From: Mycolicibacterium sp. P1-5 | Lineage (GTDB): Bacteria > Actinomycetota > Actinomycetes > Mycobacteriales > Mycobacteriaceae | Length of the DNA: 64,000 nt | NCBI RefSeq assembly: GCF_008329565.1 | Contig: NZ_NPKT01000013.1 | Coordinates: forward strand, 62,001-126,000 | Direction: 5' to 3' | Shown here: positions 8,316 through 16,315 of the stretch, one piece after another | Layout of the letters: the number at the start of each line of letters is the position of its first letter | Position numbering within the stretch: position 1 is the first letter of the stretch | Notes under the pieces: generated by a model | What the model was told of the DNA's origin: nothing | The model's database searches: none | The model's input: the letters and a program-made list of their open reading frames with translations, nothing else | Position numbers and translations under genes: made by a program

Positions 8316-9238
8316 GATCGGCCGAAAAAGCGGCGGAGCGCGTCGGCCTGCATCGTCAGCAGAGCGTTGCTGACCTCCCAGTCGGGACACAGTGAGTCGA
8401 AACCGTGGCAGGTCCCGCCGAAGATGTGTAAGTCGGTGCGGACGCCCGAGCGCATCAATCGACGGGCGTAGTCCAGTGCTTCGTCCCGCAGCGGATCCAA
8501 CTCCGAGCAGGTGATGAAGGTGCTTGCCGCCCCGATGGTTTGGTGACTCCGAGCGGGCACCGCGGCGGCGCTCGGTTCGGCCTCGCCGAGGTAGTACCGC
8601 CACATCGCTGCGGCAGCCGCACCGTCCAAACCCGGTGTCGCGGCGAACTCCGCCTTCGATGCGGTGGGGCGGTCGTCGAGCACCGGTTGGTGCAGCAGCA
8701 GGCCCACGATCGGCGGGACCTCCTGGGCCGCAGCCCGCTGCGCGAGCCCGGCGGCCAGCACCGCCCCCGCGCTGTTCCCGGCCAGCACCAACCGGTCGCG
8801 GTCGAGCCCGAATGTCTCGGCGGCTGTCCAGGCCCACCGCAATACGGCCGTGGCGTCGTCGAGCGCTGCGGGGTACGGCTTCTCGGGGGCCAGCCGGTAG
8901 GCGACGGACACCACAGTGCAGCCGCCGCGGCGGGCCAGTTCGACGCATTGGCGGTGGTCGGTGTCCAGATTACCCAGCACGAATGCCCCGGAGTGGCAAT
9001 AGATCACGGTCGGCGAAGGTGACGGCGCGCTGCGGTAGATGCGCACCGGGACGCCCGCGACGTTGGTATCGGCTATGTCGACGCCGGTGGTGCCGATTTG
9101 CCTGGCGGCTTCGGCGCGTCGGGTGTCGAGCGAGTCACGAACAGCGGTAAGGCTGTTCAGCGACAGGTCCGTGCGCGTGGCGGCGAACGGATGCAGCGCG
9201 GGGTCGAGCCGACGCAGAATTTCGGGGTCGGGTTCCAC
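8312..9238 (-). CDS. Alpha/beta hydrolase, HSL/acetyl-esterase family
   Basis: A 308-residue esterase of the hormone-sensitive-lipase family. The nucleophile elbow is GNSAG (Ser156), with Asp249 in SELDPLRDE and His278 in GTCHGFD completing the triad. The oxyanion-hole motif that is normally HGGG reads HSGAF (residues 82-86), a departure in an otherwise canonical protein. It starts two bases after the monooxygenase stop and overlaps the next gene by four bases. Next to a Baeyer-Villiger-type monooxygenase, the natural inference is hydrolysis of the ester made by that enzyme; this pairing is common in ketone catabolism, but the substrate is unknown. Confidence 0.9.
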   Translation of the reverse strand: MEPDPEILRRLDPALHPFAATRTDLSLNSLTAVRDSLDTRRAEAARQIGTTGVDIADTNVAGVPVRIYRSAPSPSPTVIYCHSGAFVLGNLDTDHRQCVELARRGGCTVVSVAYRLAPEKPYPAALDDATAVLRWAWTAAETFGLDRDRLVLAGNSAGAVLAAGLAQRAAAQEVPPIVGLLLHQPVLDDRPTASKAEFAATPGLDGAAAAAMWRYYLGEAEPSAAAVPARSHQTIGAASTFITCSELDPLRDEALDYARRLMRSGVRTDLHIFGGTCHGFDSLCPDWEVSNALLTMQADALRRFFGRS

Positions 9239-9240
9239 GG

Positions 9241-10719
9241 CTAGCCGCCCGGTGGTGTGAACGTGTAGTCGCGCGGGCGAAAACGCCGGGTCATCGCCCA
9301 GAAGGTGCCGGCGCTACGCGGCCACTGGGTGACCACGCGGCCGTTGGGCGCCCGAAAGTAGTTGCTGCACCTGGTCATCCACACGGTGCCTGCCATCCAC
9401 CGGTCGATGTCGGCCAGGAAGGCAGCCATGGTGTTGGCGCGCACCGCGACGTAACGACACCGAGTGCGGTGCAGGTGCTTCAGGGCCCGCACGATGTAGT
9501 GCGCCTGCGCCTCGAGGACGAAGATCACGCTGTTGGAGCCGACGTTGGTGTTGGGTCCATACAGCATGAAGAAGTTCGGGAACCCCGGCACTGCCATGCC
9601 CAGATAGGCGAAGGCGCCGTCGCGCCAGGTGTCGTGCAGCGATCGGCCGCCCTCGCCGGTGACCTCGATCTGACCCAGATAATCGGTGGCGGCATAGCCG
9701 GTGGCGCACAGCACTACATCGACGTCCAGTTCTGAACCGTCCGCGGTGACCAGTGAGCGCGCCCGCAGCGAGCGAGCCGGGCTCGACACCACCTCGACAT
9801 GCGGCTGGCTCAGCGTGGACAGGTAGTCGGTCGCGAACACCAGCCGCTTGCAGCCCAGCGGATGATCCGGGGTGAGTCTGGCGCGCAGATCGGGGTCGGC
9901 GACCGACGATTCCAGGTACCGCAGCGAGACGTCTGTGAACTCATGGGTTTTATCGCTGCCGTTCTCGATCACCGAGATGTTGCGTTCACTGCGCAGCCAC
10001 AGGCGGGCGCGGTAGAGCTTCTTGGCGAACGGGATCCACTTGAACGCCCAGCGCTCCCGGTCGGTGTACGGCCGGTCCGGTTTCGGCAGGATCCAGGTCG
10101 GGGAGCGCTGCACCGAGTACACCTTGTCGGCGAGCTTGGCGACCTCCGGCATCAGCTGCGATGCGGTGGACCCGGTGCCCAGTACGGCTACCCGCGCTCC
10201 GGTGAGGTCCACCGAGTGATCCCACCGCGCGGTGTGCATCAGCGTCCCGGTGAACGGCTCCTCCTCAGACAACTCGGGTAGCAGCGGCCGGGTGAACATT
10301 CCCACCGCCGAGACGACGATGTCGAAGGTGTGCTGATCACCAGCCGTGTCCGTCAGGTTCCAGGTTCTCGTGTCGGAATTCCACTGTGCCGACGCGATTT
10401 CGGTGTTCAGCCGCAGGTGTCGCCGCAGGCCGTGCCGGTCGGTGGAGCGTTCGAAGTACTCGAGCAGCTCGGGTTGGCCCGGCCACAAACGGCTCCAGTC
10501 GGAGTTCAGGTCGAAGGAGTAGGAGTACAGGTGCGATTTCACATCGCAGGCCAGGCCGGGATAGGTGTTTATTCTCCAGGTGCCGCCGACGCCGTCCTCA
10601 CGGTCGAAGATCGTGAAGTCCCGAAAGCCCGCCTTGGCCAGAAAGATTCCCAACGCCAGCCCGCCCGGGCCGGCGCCGATGATGCCGACCGACAGAGGGG
10701 TCAGCCGATCCGCAGGCAC
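9241..10719 (-). CDS. FAD-dependent Baeyer-Villiger-type monooxygenase
   Basis: A 492-residue flavoprotein with an N-terminal FAD-binding GAGPGG (residues 15-20), VGGTWRINTYPG after it, a second dinucleotide site GTGSTAS near residue 181, and between them the fingerprint FTGTLMHTARWD (156-167), close to the FxGxxxHxxxW(P/D) motif that marks class B flavin monooxygenases. These use NADPH and oxygen to turn ketones into esters or lactones. It starts with a GTG that overlaps the upstream SDR by 19 bp and is followed after two bases by the esterase. Context of dehydrogenases and a hydrolase supports a ketone-cleavage pathway; substrate unknown. Confidence 0.92.
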   Translation of the reverse strand: MPADRLTPLSVGIIGAGPGGLALGIFLAKAGFRDFTIFDREDGVGGTWRINTYPGLACDVKSHLYSYSFDLNSDWSRLWPGQPELLEYFERSTDRHGLRRHLRLNTEIASAQWNSDTRTWNLTDTAGDQHTFDIVVSAVGMFTRPLLPELSEEEPFTGTLMHTARWDHSVDLTGARVAVLGTGSTASQLMPEVAKLADKVYSVQRSPTWILPKPDRPYTDRERWAFKWIPFAKKLYRARLWLRSERNISVIENGSDKTHEFTDVSLRYLESSVADPDLRARLTPDHPLGCKRLVFATDYLSTLSQPHVEVVSSPARSLRARSLVTADGSELDVDVVLCATGYAATDYLGQIEVTGEGGRSLHDTWRDGAFAYLGMAVPGFPNFFMLYGPNTNVGSNSVIFVLEAQAHYIVRALKHLHRTRCRYVAVRANTMAAFLADIDRWMAGTVWMTRCSNYFRAPNGRVVTQWPRSAGTFWAMTRRFRPRDYTFTPPGG

Positions 10720-11426
10720 TGTCCTCCGTCGACGACAAGCTCCGATCCGGTGATGAACGACGCGTGCTCGGACACCAGGAACGCCACCGCGTCAGCCACT
10801 TCCATCGGCTGGCCGAGCCGTCCGCTGTAGGACCGCTCGATCAGCCGCTGCCGGGCGGTGTCGTCGAGCATCGGGGTGTCAATCGGTCCGGGGAACACCG
10901 CATTGACCCGAATGCCGTCGCCGGCCAACTCGGCCGCGGCGATCTGAGTCAGGCCGCGCAACGCCCATTTCGAGGAGCCGTAAGCGGCGTGGAACGGGAA
11001 CGGCCGGATGGCGCCGGTGCTGCAGGTGTTGACGATCGCCGCTCCCTTGGCATTGCGGAGGTGGGGGAGCGACGCCCGGATGCCCAGGAACGGGCCCAGA
11101 GTGTTGAAGCGCCAGCTGCTCTCGAAACCTTCCGCGGTCTCCTCGGACAGCGGCGCCCGGTGCAGCACGCCGGCGTTGTTCACCAGTGTGCTCAGGCCGC
11201 CGAAACGCTCGACCACCTCGGCCACCGCGGTCGACCACAGCTGCTCAGAGGTGACGTCCAGCTCGACAGCGATCACACCGGGGTCGTCGATGGCTTCGAT
11301 CTGGGTGCGCAGGTCGTCGATCAGCCGGTCGGCCGCCGCAACCTGAAACCCGTCAGCGCGCAGCCGTCTGACCAACGCCGCTCCCTGTCCGCGTGCCGCG
11401 CCGGTGACCAGTGCGACTTTGGTCAT
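10701..11426 (-). CDS. Short-chain dehydrogenase/reductase
   Basis: A 241-residue classical SDR. The cofactor motif is TGAARGQG, followed by NNAG and the catalytic series Ser (NTCSTGAI), Tyr and Lys (YGSSK). The C-terminal GSELVVDGG is typical of the family. It overlaps the aldolase gene upstream by four bases (ATGA) and the monooxygenase downstream by 19 bp, so it is inside a tightly coupled operon. It probably interconverts an alcohol and a ketone that feeds the monooxygenase; the exact substrate cannot be told. Confidence 0.9.
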   Translation of the reverse strand: MTKVALVTGAARGQGAALVRRLRADGFQVAAADRLIDDLRTQIEAIDDPGVIAVELDVTSEQLWSTAVAEVVERFGGLSTLVNNAGVLHRAPLSEETAEGFESSWRFNTLGPFLGIRASLPHLRNAKGAAIVNTCSTGAIRPFPFHAAYGSSKWALRGLTQIAAAELAGDGIRVNAVFPGPIDTPMLDDTARQRLIERSYSGRLGQPMEVADAVAFLVSEHASFITGSELVVDGGQCLRIG

Positions 11427-12178
11427 GCCCGACCCCCGGCTTCGGTGAGATGTGCTATCGCCCCACGCCGCAACGCCTGCGACTCCGGAGCCAGAGTGAT
11501 CAGCTGAAAGCCCAACGTGGCCAATTCCTTTCCTGTCACCCCGTCGCCGGCGTGGATTCCGGCGACGACACCCGCCGCTGCCGCCGCCTGCTGGACGCGC
11601 ACGATCCCGTCGCGGACCTTGGGCTGGCTGACGGCCCTGACGACGCCTTCTCCCAGTGAGATCGCCAGGTCTGCGGGCCCGACGTAGACACCGGCCAAGC
11701 CCGGCACCGCACAGATGTCGGCGACGGCATCCAGACCGGCCGCCGTCTCGATCATCGCGAACACACTGACCCGATCTGCCAGCGCGGCCGGGTCGATTCC
11801 GAGACCGGCCCGCAGCGGGCCGAAACTACGAATTCCCTCGGGGGCGTAGCGGGTTGCGGCCACCGCTTCGGCGGCCTGCTCGGGGCGGTCGACCATCGCG
11901 ACGATGATCGCGTCGGCGCCCGCGTCGAGCACGCGCCCGATCGGCGCGGCGGCCGCCGATGGGACCCGGACTGCGGTGGCGATCGGGACGTACTCCATGC
12001 GACGAAGGATCAGCGCAACGTCGGCGTCATCGAGATAGCCGTGCTGGATGTCGAAGCCGACGTAATCGTAACCGGCGTGCGCAAATTCGTCCGGCCCGAG
12101 GAACGACGGTCCGGTGATCCAGCCACCCCACACCTGCGCCTTGTCGGCGAGCGCCTGCTGCAACCGGCCGGCGATCAT
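11423..12178 (-). CDS. HpcH/HpaI-family aldolase
   Basis: A 251-residue class II, metal-dependent aldolase of the HpcH/HpaI family, which cleave hydroxy-oxo acids to pyruvate and an aldehyde. Family motifs are GFDIQHGYLDD (metal/base region; the usual DxEHG is DIQHG here), AMIETAAGLD with the metal-binding Glu, and VGPADLAISLG with the metal-binding Asp. It overlaps both neighbours by four bases. In this operon it could cut a carbon chain produced by ring opening; that is inference. Confidence 0.88.
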   Translation of the reverse strand: MIAGRLQQALADKAQVWGGWITGPSFLGPDEFAHAGYDYVGFDIQHGYLDDADVALILRRMEYVPIATAVRVPSAAAAPIGRVLDAGADAIIVAMVDRPEQAAEAVAATRYAPEGIRSFGPLRAGLGIDPAALADRVSVFAMIETAAGLDAVADICAVPGLAGVYVGPADLAISLGEGVVRAVSQPKVRDGIVRVQQAAAAAGVVAGIHAGDGVTGKELATLGFQLITLAPESQALRRGAIAHLTEAGGRA

Positions 12179-13146
12179 GAGGCCACGATCGAGATCTTGA
12201 CCCGCCCCGGGGTCGGGCGGCAGGCGAACTCGAAGGCATCCTGCACGTCGGTCACGTCAAAGGTATGGGTGACATACTTGCTCAGCAGATCCGGATGTTC
12301 GCGGGCGAAGGCGTCGGCGGCATCGAGGACTCGCCGGCGCTCCAGTGTCACACCGGATTTCAGTGTGAGGTTGTTGCGCAACATGGTGCGCATGCTGATC
12401 GGGTAGCTGTCATCGTCGGGCACACCGAAGTAGAACACGGTACCGCCGAATCCGGCGGCTTCGACTGCGTTGTTGAGCGTCGCCACCTGATGACCGACGG
12501 CTTCGATGACGACGTCGGGTTTGTCATGCACGCTCAGGTGCACCACCCAGCGGTCGCTGGTGGACCGCACGACGGTGTCCACGCCGAACTTCGCGGCGAT
12601 GTCGTCGCGGTAGATGGGGTCGACGCCGATGACATGCGCGGCGTCGGCGGCCTTCGCCGCATACGAGAACAGCAGCCCGATCGAACCCTGCCCGATCACC
12701 GCGACCCGCTTGCCCGCCAACGGCGGAAGCTGTTCGAGCGCATAGAGAATGCAGGCCAGCGGCTGCAGCCCGACCGCGTGTTCGGGACGCAGGGCGGGAT
12801 CGTAGGGGGCCAGCCCATCGCCGTCGGACATGACGAACTCCATCAGGCCGTCGAAGCCGGACGCCCAGCCGACGACCCGGTCACCGGTCCGGTGATCGGG
12901 GTGGGCAGTGGCCAGCACCTCGCCGACGATCTCGTGCACCGGGAAGCCGGCCATCTCGGCGGCCAGTGCCCCGGTGTCACCGGGCAGGCGGCCCTGCACA
13001 CCCTTGAAGCCGGGGATGTCGCTGCCGCAGATGCCTGCGGCGAGGAACTTCAGCAGCACCTGCCCGTCGCGCAGACGGTCCTGCGGCGGTTCGGGGACCG
13101 TGACCCGCTCGAACGTGTACGGCGCGACAAGCCGATAACACCACAC
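12175..13146 (-). CDS. Medium-chain zinc-type alcohol dehydrogenase
   Basis: A 323-residue medium-chain dehydrogenase. The catalytic-zinc cysteine is in AGICGSD (Cys40) and the Rossmann loop is GQGSIG. The cysteine cluster for a structural zinc is not present, and the protein is shorter than the usual ~350 residues. It is the first gene of the leftward operon that continues with the aldolase, SDR, monooxygenase, esterase and unknown protein, and it overlaps the aldolase by four bases (ATGA). It would oxidise an alcohol to a ketone or aldehyde with NAD(P); the substrate is not known. Confidence 0.88.
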   Translation of the reverse strand: MWCYRLVAPYTFERVTVPEPPQDRLRDGQVLLKFLAAGICGSDIPGFKGVQGRLPGDTGALAAEMAGFPVHEIVGEVLATAHPDHRTGDRVVGWASGFDGLMEFVMSDGDGLAPYDPALRPEHAVGLQPLACILYALEQLPPLAGKRVAVIGQGSIGLLFSYAAKAADAAHVIGVDPIYRDDIAAKFGVDTVVRSTSDRWVVHLSVHDKPDVVIEAVGHQVATLNNAVEAAGFGGTVFYFGVPDDDSYPISMRTMLRNNLTLKSGVTLERRRVLDAADAFAREHPDLLSKYVTHTFDVTDVQDAFEFACRPTPGRVKISIVAS

Positions 13147-13176
13147 AGGCTCAGGCCTCCGATAACGCGTGGGTCG

Positions 13177-13205
13177 TTGACAGTGCCACGTACGGAGCGT
13201 GACAC
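13177..13205. promoter_or_regulatory. Divergent promoter with operator-like inverted repeat
   Basis: The 86-bp gap between the alcohol dehydrogenase and the lactonase contains TTGACA at 13177-13182 on the plus strand. GTGCCACG (13183-13190) and CGTGACAC (13198-13205) form an inverted repeat with one mismatch and a 7-base spacer, lying just behind this -35-like box. A regulator bound there would block transcription of the plus-strand pair and perhaps the leftward operon. The -10 element is weak (GACACT). Confidence 0.45.
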
Positions 13206-13232
13206 TTGTGGGATGTTTTGTAAAGGTACGGC

Positions 13233-14081
13233 ATGACGGTCCTCGGCTCGTTGTCCCGAGCTGAGCTTGCCGTCGAATTTTGCTTCGGCGAAGGCCCGCG
13301 CTGGTTCGAGGGCCTGCTGTGGTTGTCCGACATGCTCGGCGAAGCCGTTCATACCATCACTCTCGACGGGTCGGTGACCACTCTGGAACTCCCAGGCCAC
13401 GCGCCGGCCGGTTTGGGATTTCGGCCCGATGGCACGCTGCTGGTCGTGTCCACCGAACTCCGTGTGCTGCTGAGTTACGACGGGGACGTGGTCACCCAGA
13501 TCGCGGATTTGTCCGCAATCGCGCCGGCCAACCTCGGCGACATGGTGGTCGACGCGCACGGCCGGGCCTACGTCGGCTCGCAGGCGCGTGAGGGTGGCAT
13601 CATTGCGCGGCTCGATCTCGACGATTCGGTGACGGTGGTCGCCGACGATCTCGACTTCCCCAACGGCATGGTGATCACGCCCGACGGCGGTACCCTGATC
13701 GTCGCGGAGTCGATCGGCCGGCGCTTGACCGCATACGACATCGACGCCGGCGGCGAATTATCTGGGCGAAGAGTTTTCGCCCACGGCCTGGACGGCCCCC
13801 CGGACGGGATCGCGCTCGACGAAGCCGGCGGGGTGTGGACGTCGATGACGCTGGCGCATCAATTTGAGCGGATCGTGGACGGCGGTGCGGTCACCGATCG
13901 GATCGACATCGGTGACCGAGCTGCGATCGCCTGCATGCTCGGCGGACCGGACCGGCGCACCCTGTTCCTGGTTTCCAGTTCCGAGGCGTATCCGCAGCGG
14001 CTCGTCGGCACGCGGCGGTCGTGCGTCGATACGGTCAGGGTCGAGATCCCCGGCGCGGGCTTCCCGTCGATCGAAAGGTGA
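13233..14081 (+). CDS. SMP-30/gluconolactonase-family lactonase
   Basis: A 282-residue six-bladed beta-propeller hydrolase of the SMP-30/gluconolaconase/LRE-like family. It begins with the typical FCFGEGPRWFEGLLWLSDM (metal-binding Glu in GEGPRW), has DLDFPNGMVITPDG (family Asn) and GPPDGIALDEAGGVW (family Asp). These enzymes open lactone rings with a divalent metal. Divergent from the monooxygenase operon across 86 bp, it fits cleavage of a lactone made by Baeyer-Villiger oxidation of a cyclic ketone; this is inference. The stop is two bases before the next gene, so they are co-transcribed. Confidence 0.87.
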   Translation: MTVLGSLSRAELAVEFCFGEGPRWFEGLLWLSDMLGEAVHTITLDGSVTTLELPGHAPAGLGFRPDGTLLVVSTELRVLLSYDGDVVTQIADLSAIAPANLGDMVVDAHGRAYVGSQAREGGIIARLDLDDSVTVVADDLDFPNGMVITPDGGTLIVAESIGRRLTAYDIDAGGELSGRRVFAHGLDGPPDGIALDEAGGVWTSMTLAHQFERIVDGGAVTDRIDIGDRAAIACMLGGPDRRTLFLVSSSEAYPQRLVGTRRSCVDTVRVEIPGAGFPSIER

Positions 14082-14083
14082 GC

Positions 14084-14893
14084 ATGACCGACAGCTATTA
14101 CGAACTCGTCGACCCGGACGATCCGCGGGGGGAGAAGTTCCGGGCCACCGATTTGGTTCGCAGCACGTGGACGTCCCACATTCAGCACGCCGGGCCGGTG
14201 TCGGCGCTGTTGGTGCGCGCTTTGGAGCGGTGTCAGCACCGCGGTGACACCCGGCTCAGCCGGGTGGTCGTGGACTTGCTGGGTCCAGTGCCTGCCGAAG
14301 GTGATCTGTGGGTGACCGCGACCGTTGAGAGAAGCGGCAAGCAAATCGAATTGGTGTCCGCGGAGATGTCGGGCCTGGGCCCGGACGGGCGGCCACGTCC
14401 GGTCGCCAGGGCCAGCGGGTGGCGAATGCTGATGCTGGACACCAAGGCACTGCTGTCGGCACCGGTGGCGCCGTTGGCGTCTCGCGAGCAGGGCATGAAC
14501 CGCAACCTCGCGGACAACTTCGACCGCAATTACGTGCACAGCCTGGAATGGTTGTGGTTGACCGACCACATGGCGCCCGGGCCGGGGGGATCGTGGCTGC
14601 GGCCGCAGGCCGATCTCGTGCAAGGCGAAGGGATCACGCCGCTGGAGCGGCTGTTCGCGGTCGCCGACTGCGCAAATGGCATCGGCTCCAAGATCGACAT
14701 CAGGAAGTACACCTTCCTCAACACCGACCTGGTGGTGCATCTTCACCGAATACCGGTGGGGGAGTGGACCGGTATTCGCGCCGAGACGATGTACGGGCCC
14801 GACGGCGTTGGAACGACGGTGGGCACGTTGTTCGACGACGACGGCGCGGTCGGGGTCATCCAGCAGTCGGTGCTGGTTCGGCCGCGGCCCTGA
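14084..14893 (+). CDS. Acyl-CoA thioesterase-like (TesB-type double hotdog) protein
   Basis: A 269-residue protein with the layout of TesB-like double-hotdog thioesterases: an N-terminal half containing HAGPVSALLVRALERC and LLGPVPAEGDLWV, and a C-terminal half with PLERLFAVADCANGIGS and TDLVVHLHRIPVGEW, matching the mycobacterial thioesterase-family proteins of this length. It probably acts on an acyl-CoA. The ATG at 14084 is two bases after the lactonase stop, and the frame upstream is a shadow of that gene. Specificity unknown. Confidence 0.8.
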   Translation: MTDSYYELVDPDDPRGEKFRATDLVRSTWTSHIQHAGPVSALLVRALERCQHRGDTRLSRVVVDLLGPVPAEGDLWVTATVERSGKQIELVSAEMSGLGPDGRPRPVARASGWRMLMLDTKALLSAPVAPLASREQGMNRNLADNFDRNYVHSLEWLWLTDHMAPGPGGSWLRPQADLVQGEGITPLERLFAVADCANGIGSKIDIRKYTFLNTDLVVHLHRIPVGEWTGIRAETMYGPDGVGTTVGTLFDDDGAVGVIQQSVLVRPRP

Positions 14894-14905
14894 TGGCGCC
14901 GAGAC

Positions 14906-14942
14906 TGCACTTGTTCGCGCATCTACTCGCGAAACGTGTGCA
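14906..14942. terminator. Imperfect hairpin between convergent genes
   Basis: The inner stem TTCGCG/CGCGAA (14914-14919 and 14928-14933) and outer arms TGCAC/GTGCA bracket the 69-bp gap between the convergent thioesterase and oxidase genes. There is no T-run, so it would be a weak bidirectional terminator at best. Confidence 0.35.
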
Positions 14943-14962
14943 ACATCTGCAGTTTGGGCGCG

Positions 14963-16315
14963 TCAGTCGAACAACACGGCGGGATTCAGATAGCCCGTCG
15001 GGTCGAAGGCTGCCTTGATCGTTCGCATCGCCGCGATGTCCTCGTCCGTGCGCGCCATGGGAAGGTAGTGCCGCTTGCGGCTGCCTACCCCATGCTCGGA
15101 GCTGACGTTACCGCCATGGGCTGCTATCAATTCCATCATCGCGGCGTACAGGTGCGATTCCTGCTCGGCGCCGCAGCGCAGCACGTTCAAATGCAGATTG
15201 CCCTCACCGATGTGACCGAACAGCACCGGGATCGCATCCGGCGCGTGGTCGGCGACCAGCGCCGCGGAATCGGATGCGAACGGCGGAATCACCGACAGGG
15301 GCAGGGAGACATCGAATTTCAGTGGCGGACCGAACAACCCGACCACCTCCGCGGTGGATTCGCGCACCTGCCACAGCCGCTGCTGGGCGGTGCTGTCGAC
15401 GCCCACTGCCGGCTCACCGGCCAGCTCGGCGTCCGCCAACGCATCGGCGAGCCGCTCGGTCAGGTCGATCTCGCCGGCCAACTCGATCAGCAGCAACCAG
15501 TCGCCGGTGGTGGGCACCGGCACGTCGAGGTGCTCGGCGGCCAGCGTTGCCGATCGGCCGTCGATGAGCTCAAGGGCGGCAATGGATTCGGTATCACGCA
15601 GGGCGCGTCCCGCCGCGACCAGCGCATCGAGCCCGTCGAATCCGCACACCGCCGTCACGCGATGCGCGGGCACCGGGTGCAAGCGCAGGTCCAGGGCGGT
15701 GATCACCCCGAGCGTGCCTTCGGCGCCGATGAACAGCGACGCCAGGTCGTAGCCGGTGTTGTCGGCCCGCACCTGACTGTGGCGGTGCACCACCGACCCG
15801 TCGGGCAGCGCAACATCAAGGCCGAGCACCTGCTCACCCATGTTGCCGTAGCGCACGGTGCGCAGACCGCCCGCGTTGGTGGACGCCATCCCGCCGACCG
15901 TTGCCGAATCACGCGCGGCGAGATCGACACCGAACAGCAGACCTGCCACCGCGGCCGCACGTTGTACGGCAGCCGCTGTCACCCCGGCCCCGACCCGGAT
16001 CCGCCGCTCGATGACGTCGACATCGCCTATCTGCGTGAGCCGCTCGGTCGACAGCAGCACGTCGTCGTTCTCAGGCACCGTCCCCGCCACCAGCGAGGTG
16101 CGGCCGCCCTGCACCGTCACCGACACCCCGGCGTCGCGGCACACCCGCAGCACCGCGGCGACCTCGTCGTCCGAACCGGGCCGAACCAGCGCGCTGGCCT
16201 TACCTCGATAACGCCCGGTGTGGTCGGCGCTGCGGCCGTCGAGGACATCAGCGTCGGTGATGACGTGCGCGGCACCCACGATCGCCTGGAGCCGTTCGGG
16301 CAGCGAAGAACTCAC
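14963..16315 (-). CDS. FAD-linked oxidase, GlcD/D-lactate dehydrogenase type
   Basis: A 450-residue flavoprotein of the VAO/PCMH superfamily. The PP-loop region reads VTVQGGRTSLVAGTVP, the FAD site continues with DSATVGGMASTNAGGLRTVR and FIGAEGTLGVIT, and the C-terminal cap has FGHIGEGNLHLNV and SSEHGVGSRKRHYL, including the metal-binding His residues of this family. These enzymes oxidise 2-hydroxy acids. It is a paralogue of the oxidase at 53382-54749 but is not part of the M. tuberculosis order here. Its start overlaps the stop of the upstream nuclease/helicase gene by four bases, so it may be co-transcribed with it. Confidence 0.9.
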   Translation of the reverse strand: MSSSLPERLQAIVGAAHVITDADVLDGRSADHTGRYRGKASALVRPGSDDEVAAVLRVCRDAGVSVTVQGGRTSLVAGTVPENDDVLLSTERLTQIGDVDVIERRIRVGAGVTAAAVQRAAAVAGLLFGVDLAARDSATVGGMASTNAGGLRTVRYGNMGEQVLGLDVALPDGSVVHRHSQVRADNTGYDLASLFIGAEGTLGVITALDLRLHPVPAHRVTAVCGFDGLDALVAAGRALRDTESIAALELIDGRSATLAAEHLDVPVPTTGDWLLLIELAGEIDLTERLADALADAELAGEPAVGVDSTAQQRLWQVRESTAEVVGLFGPPLKFDVSLPLSVIPPFASDSAALVADHAPDAIPVLFGHIGEGNLHLNVLRCGAEQESHLYAAMMELIAAHGGNVSSEHGVGSRKRHYLPMARTDEDIAAMRTIKAAFDPTGYLNPAVLFD

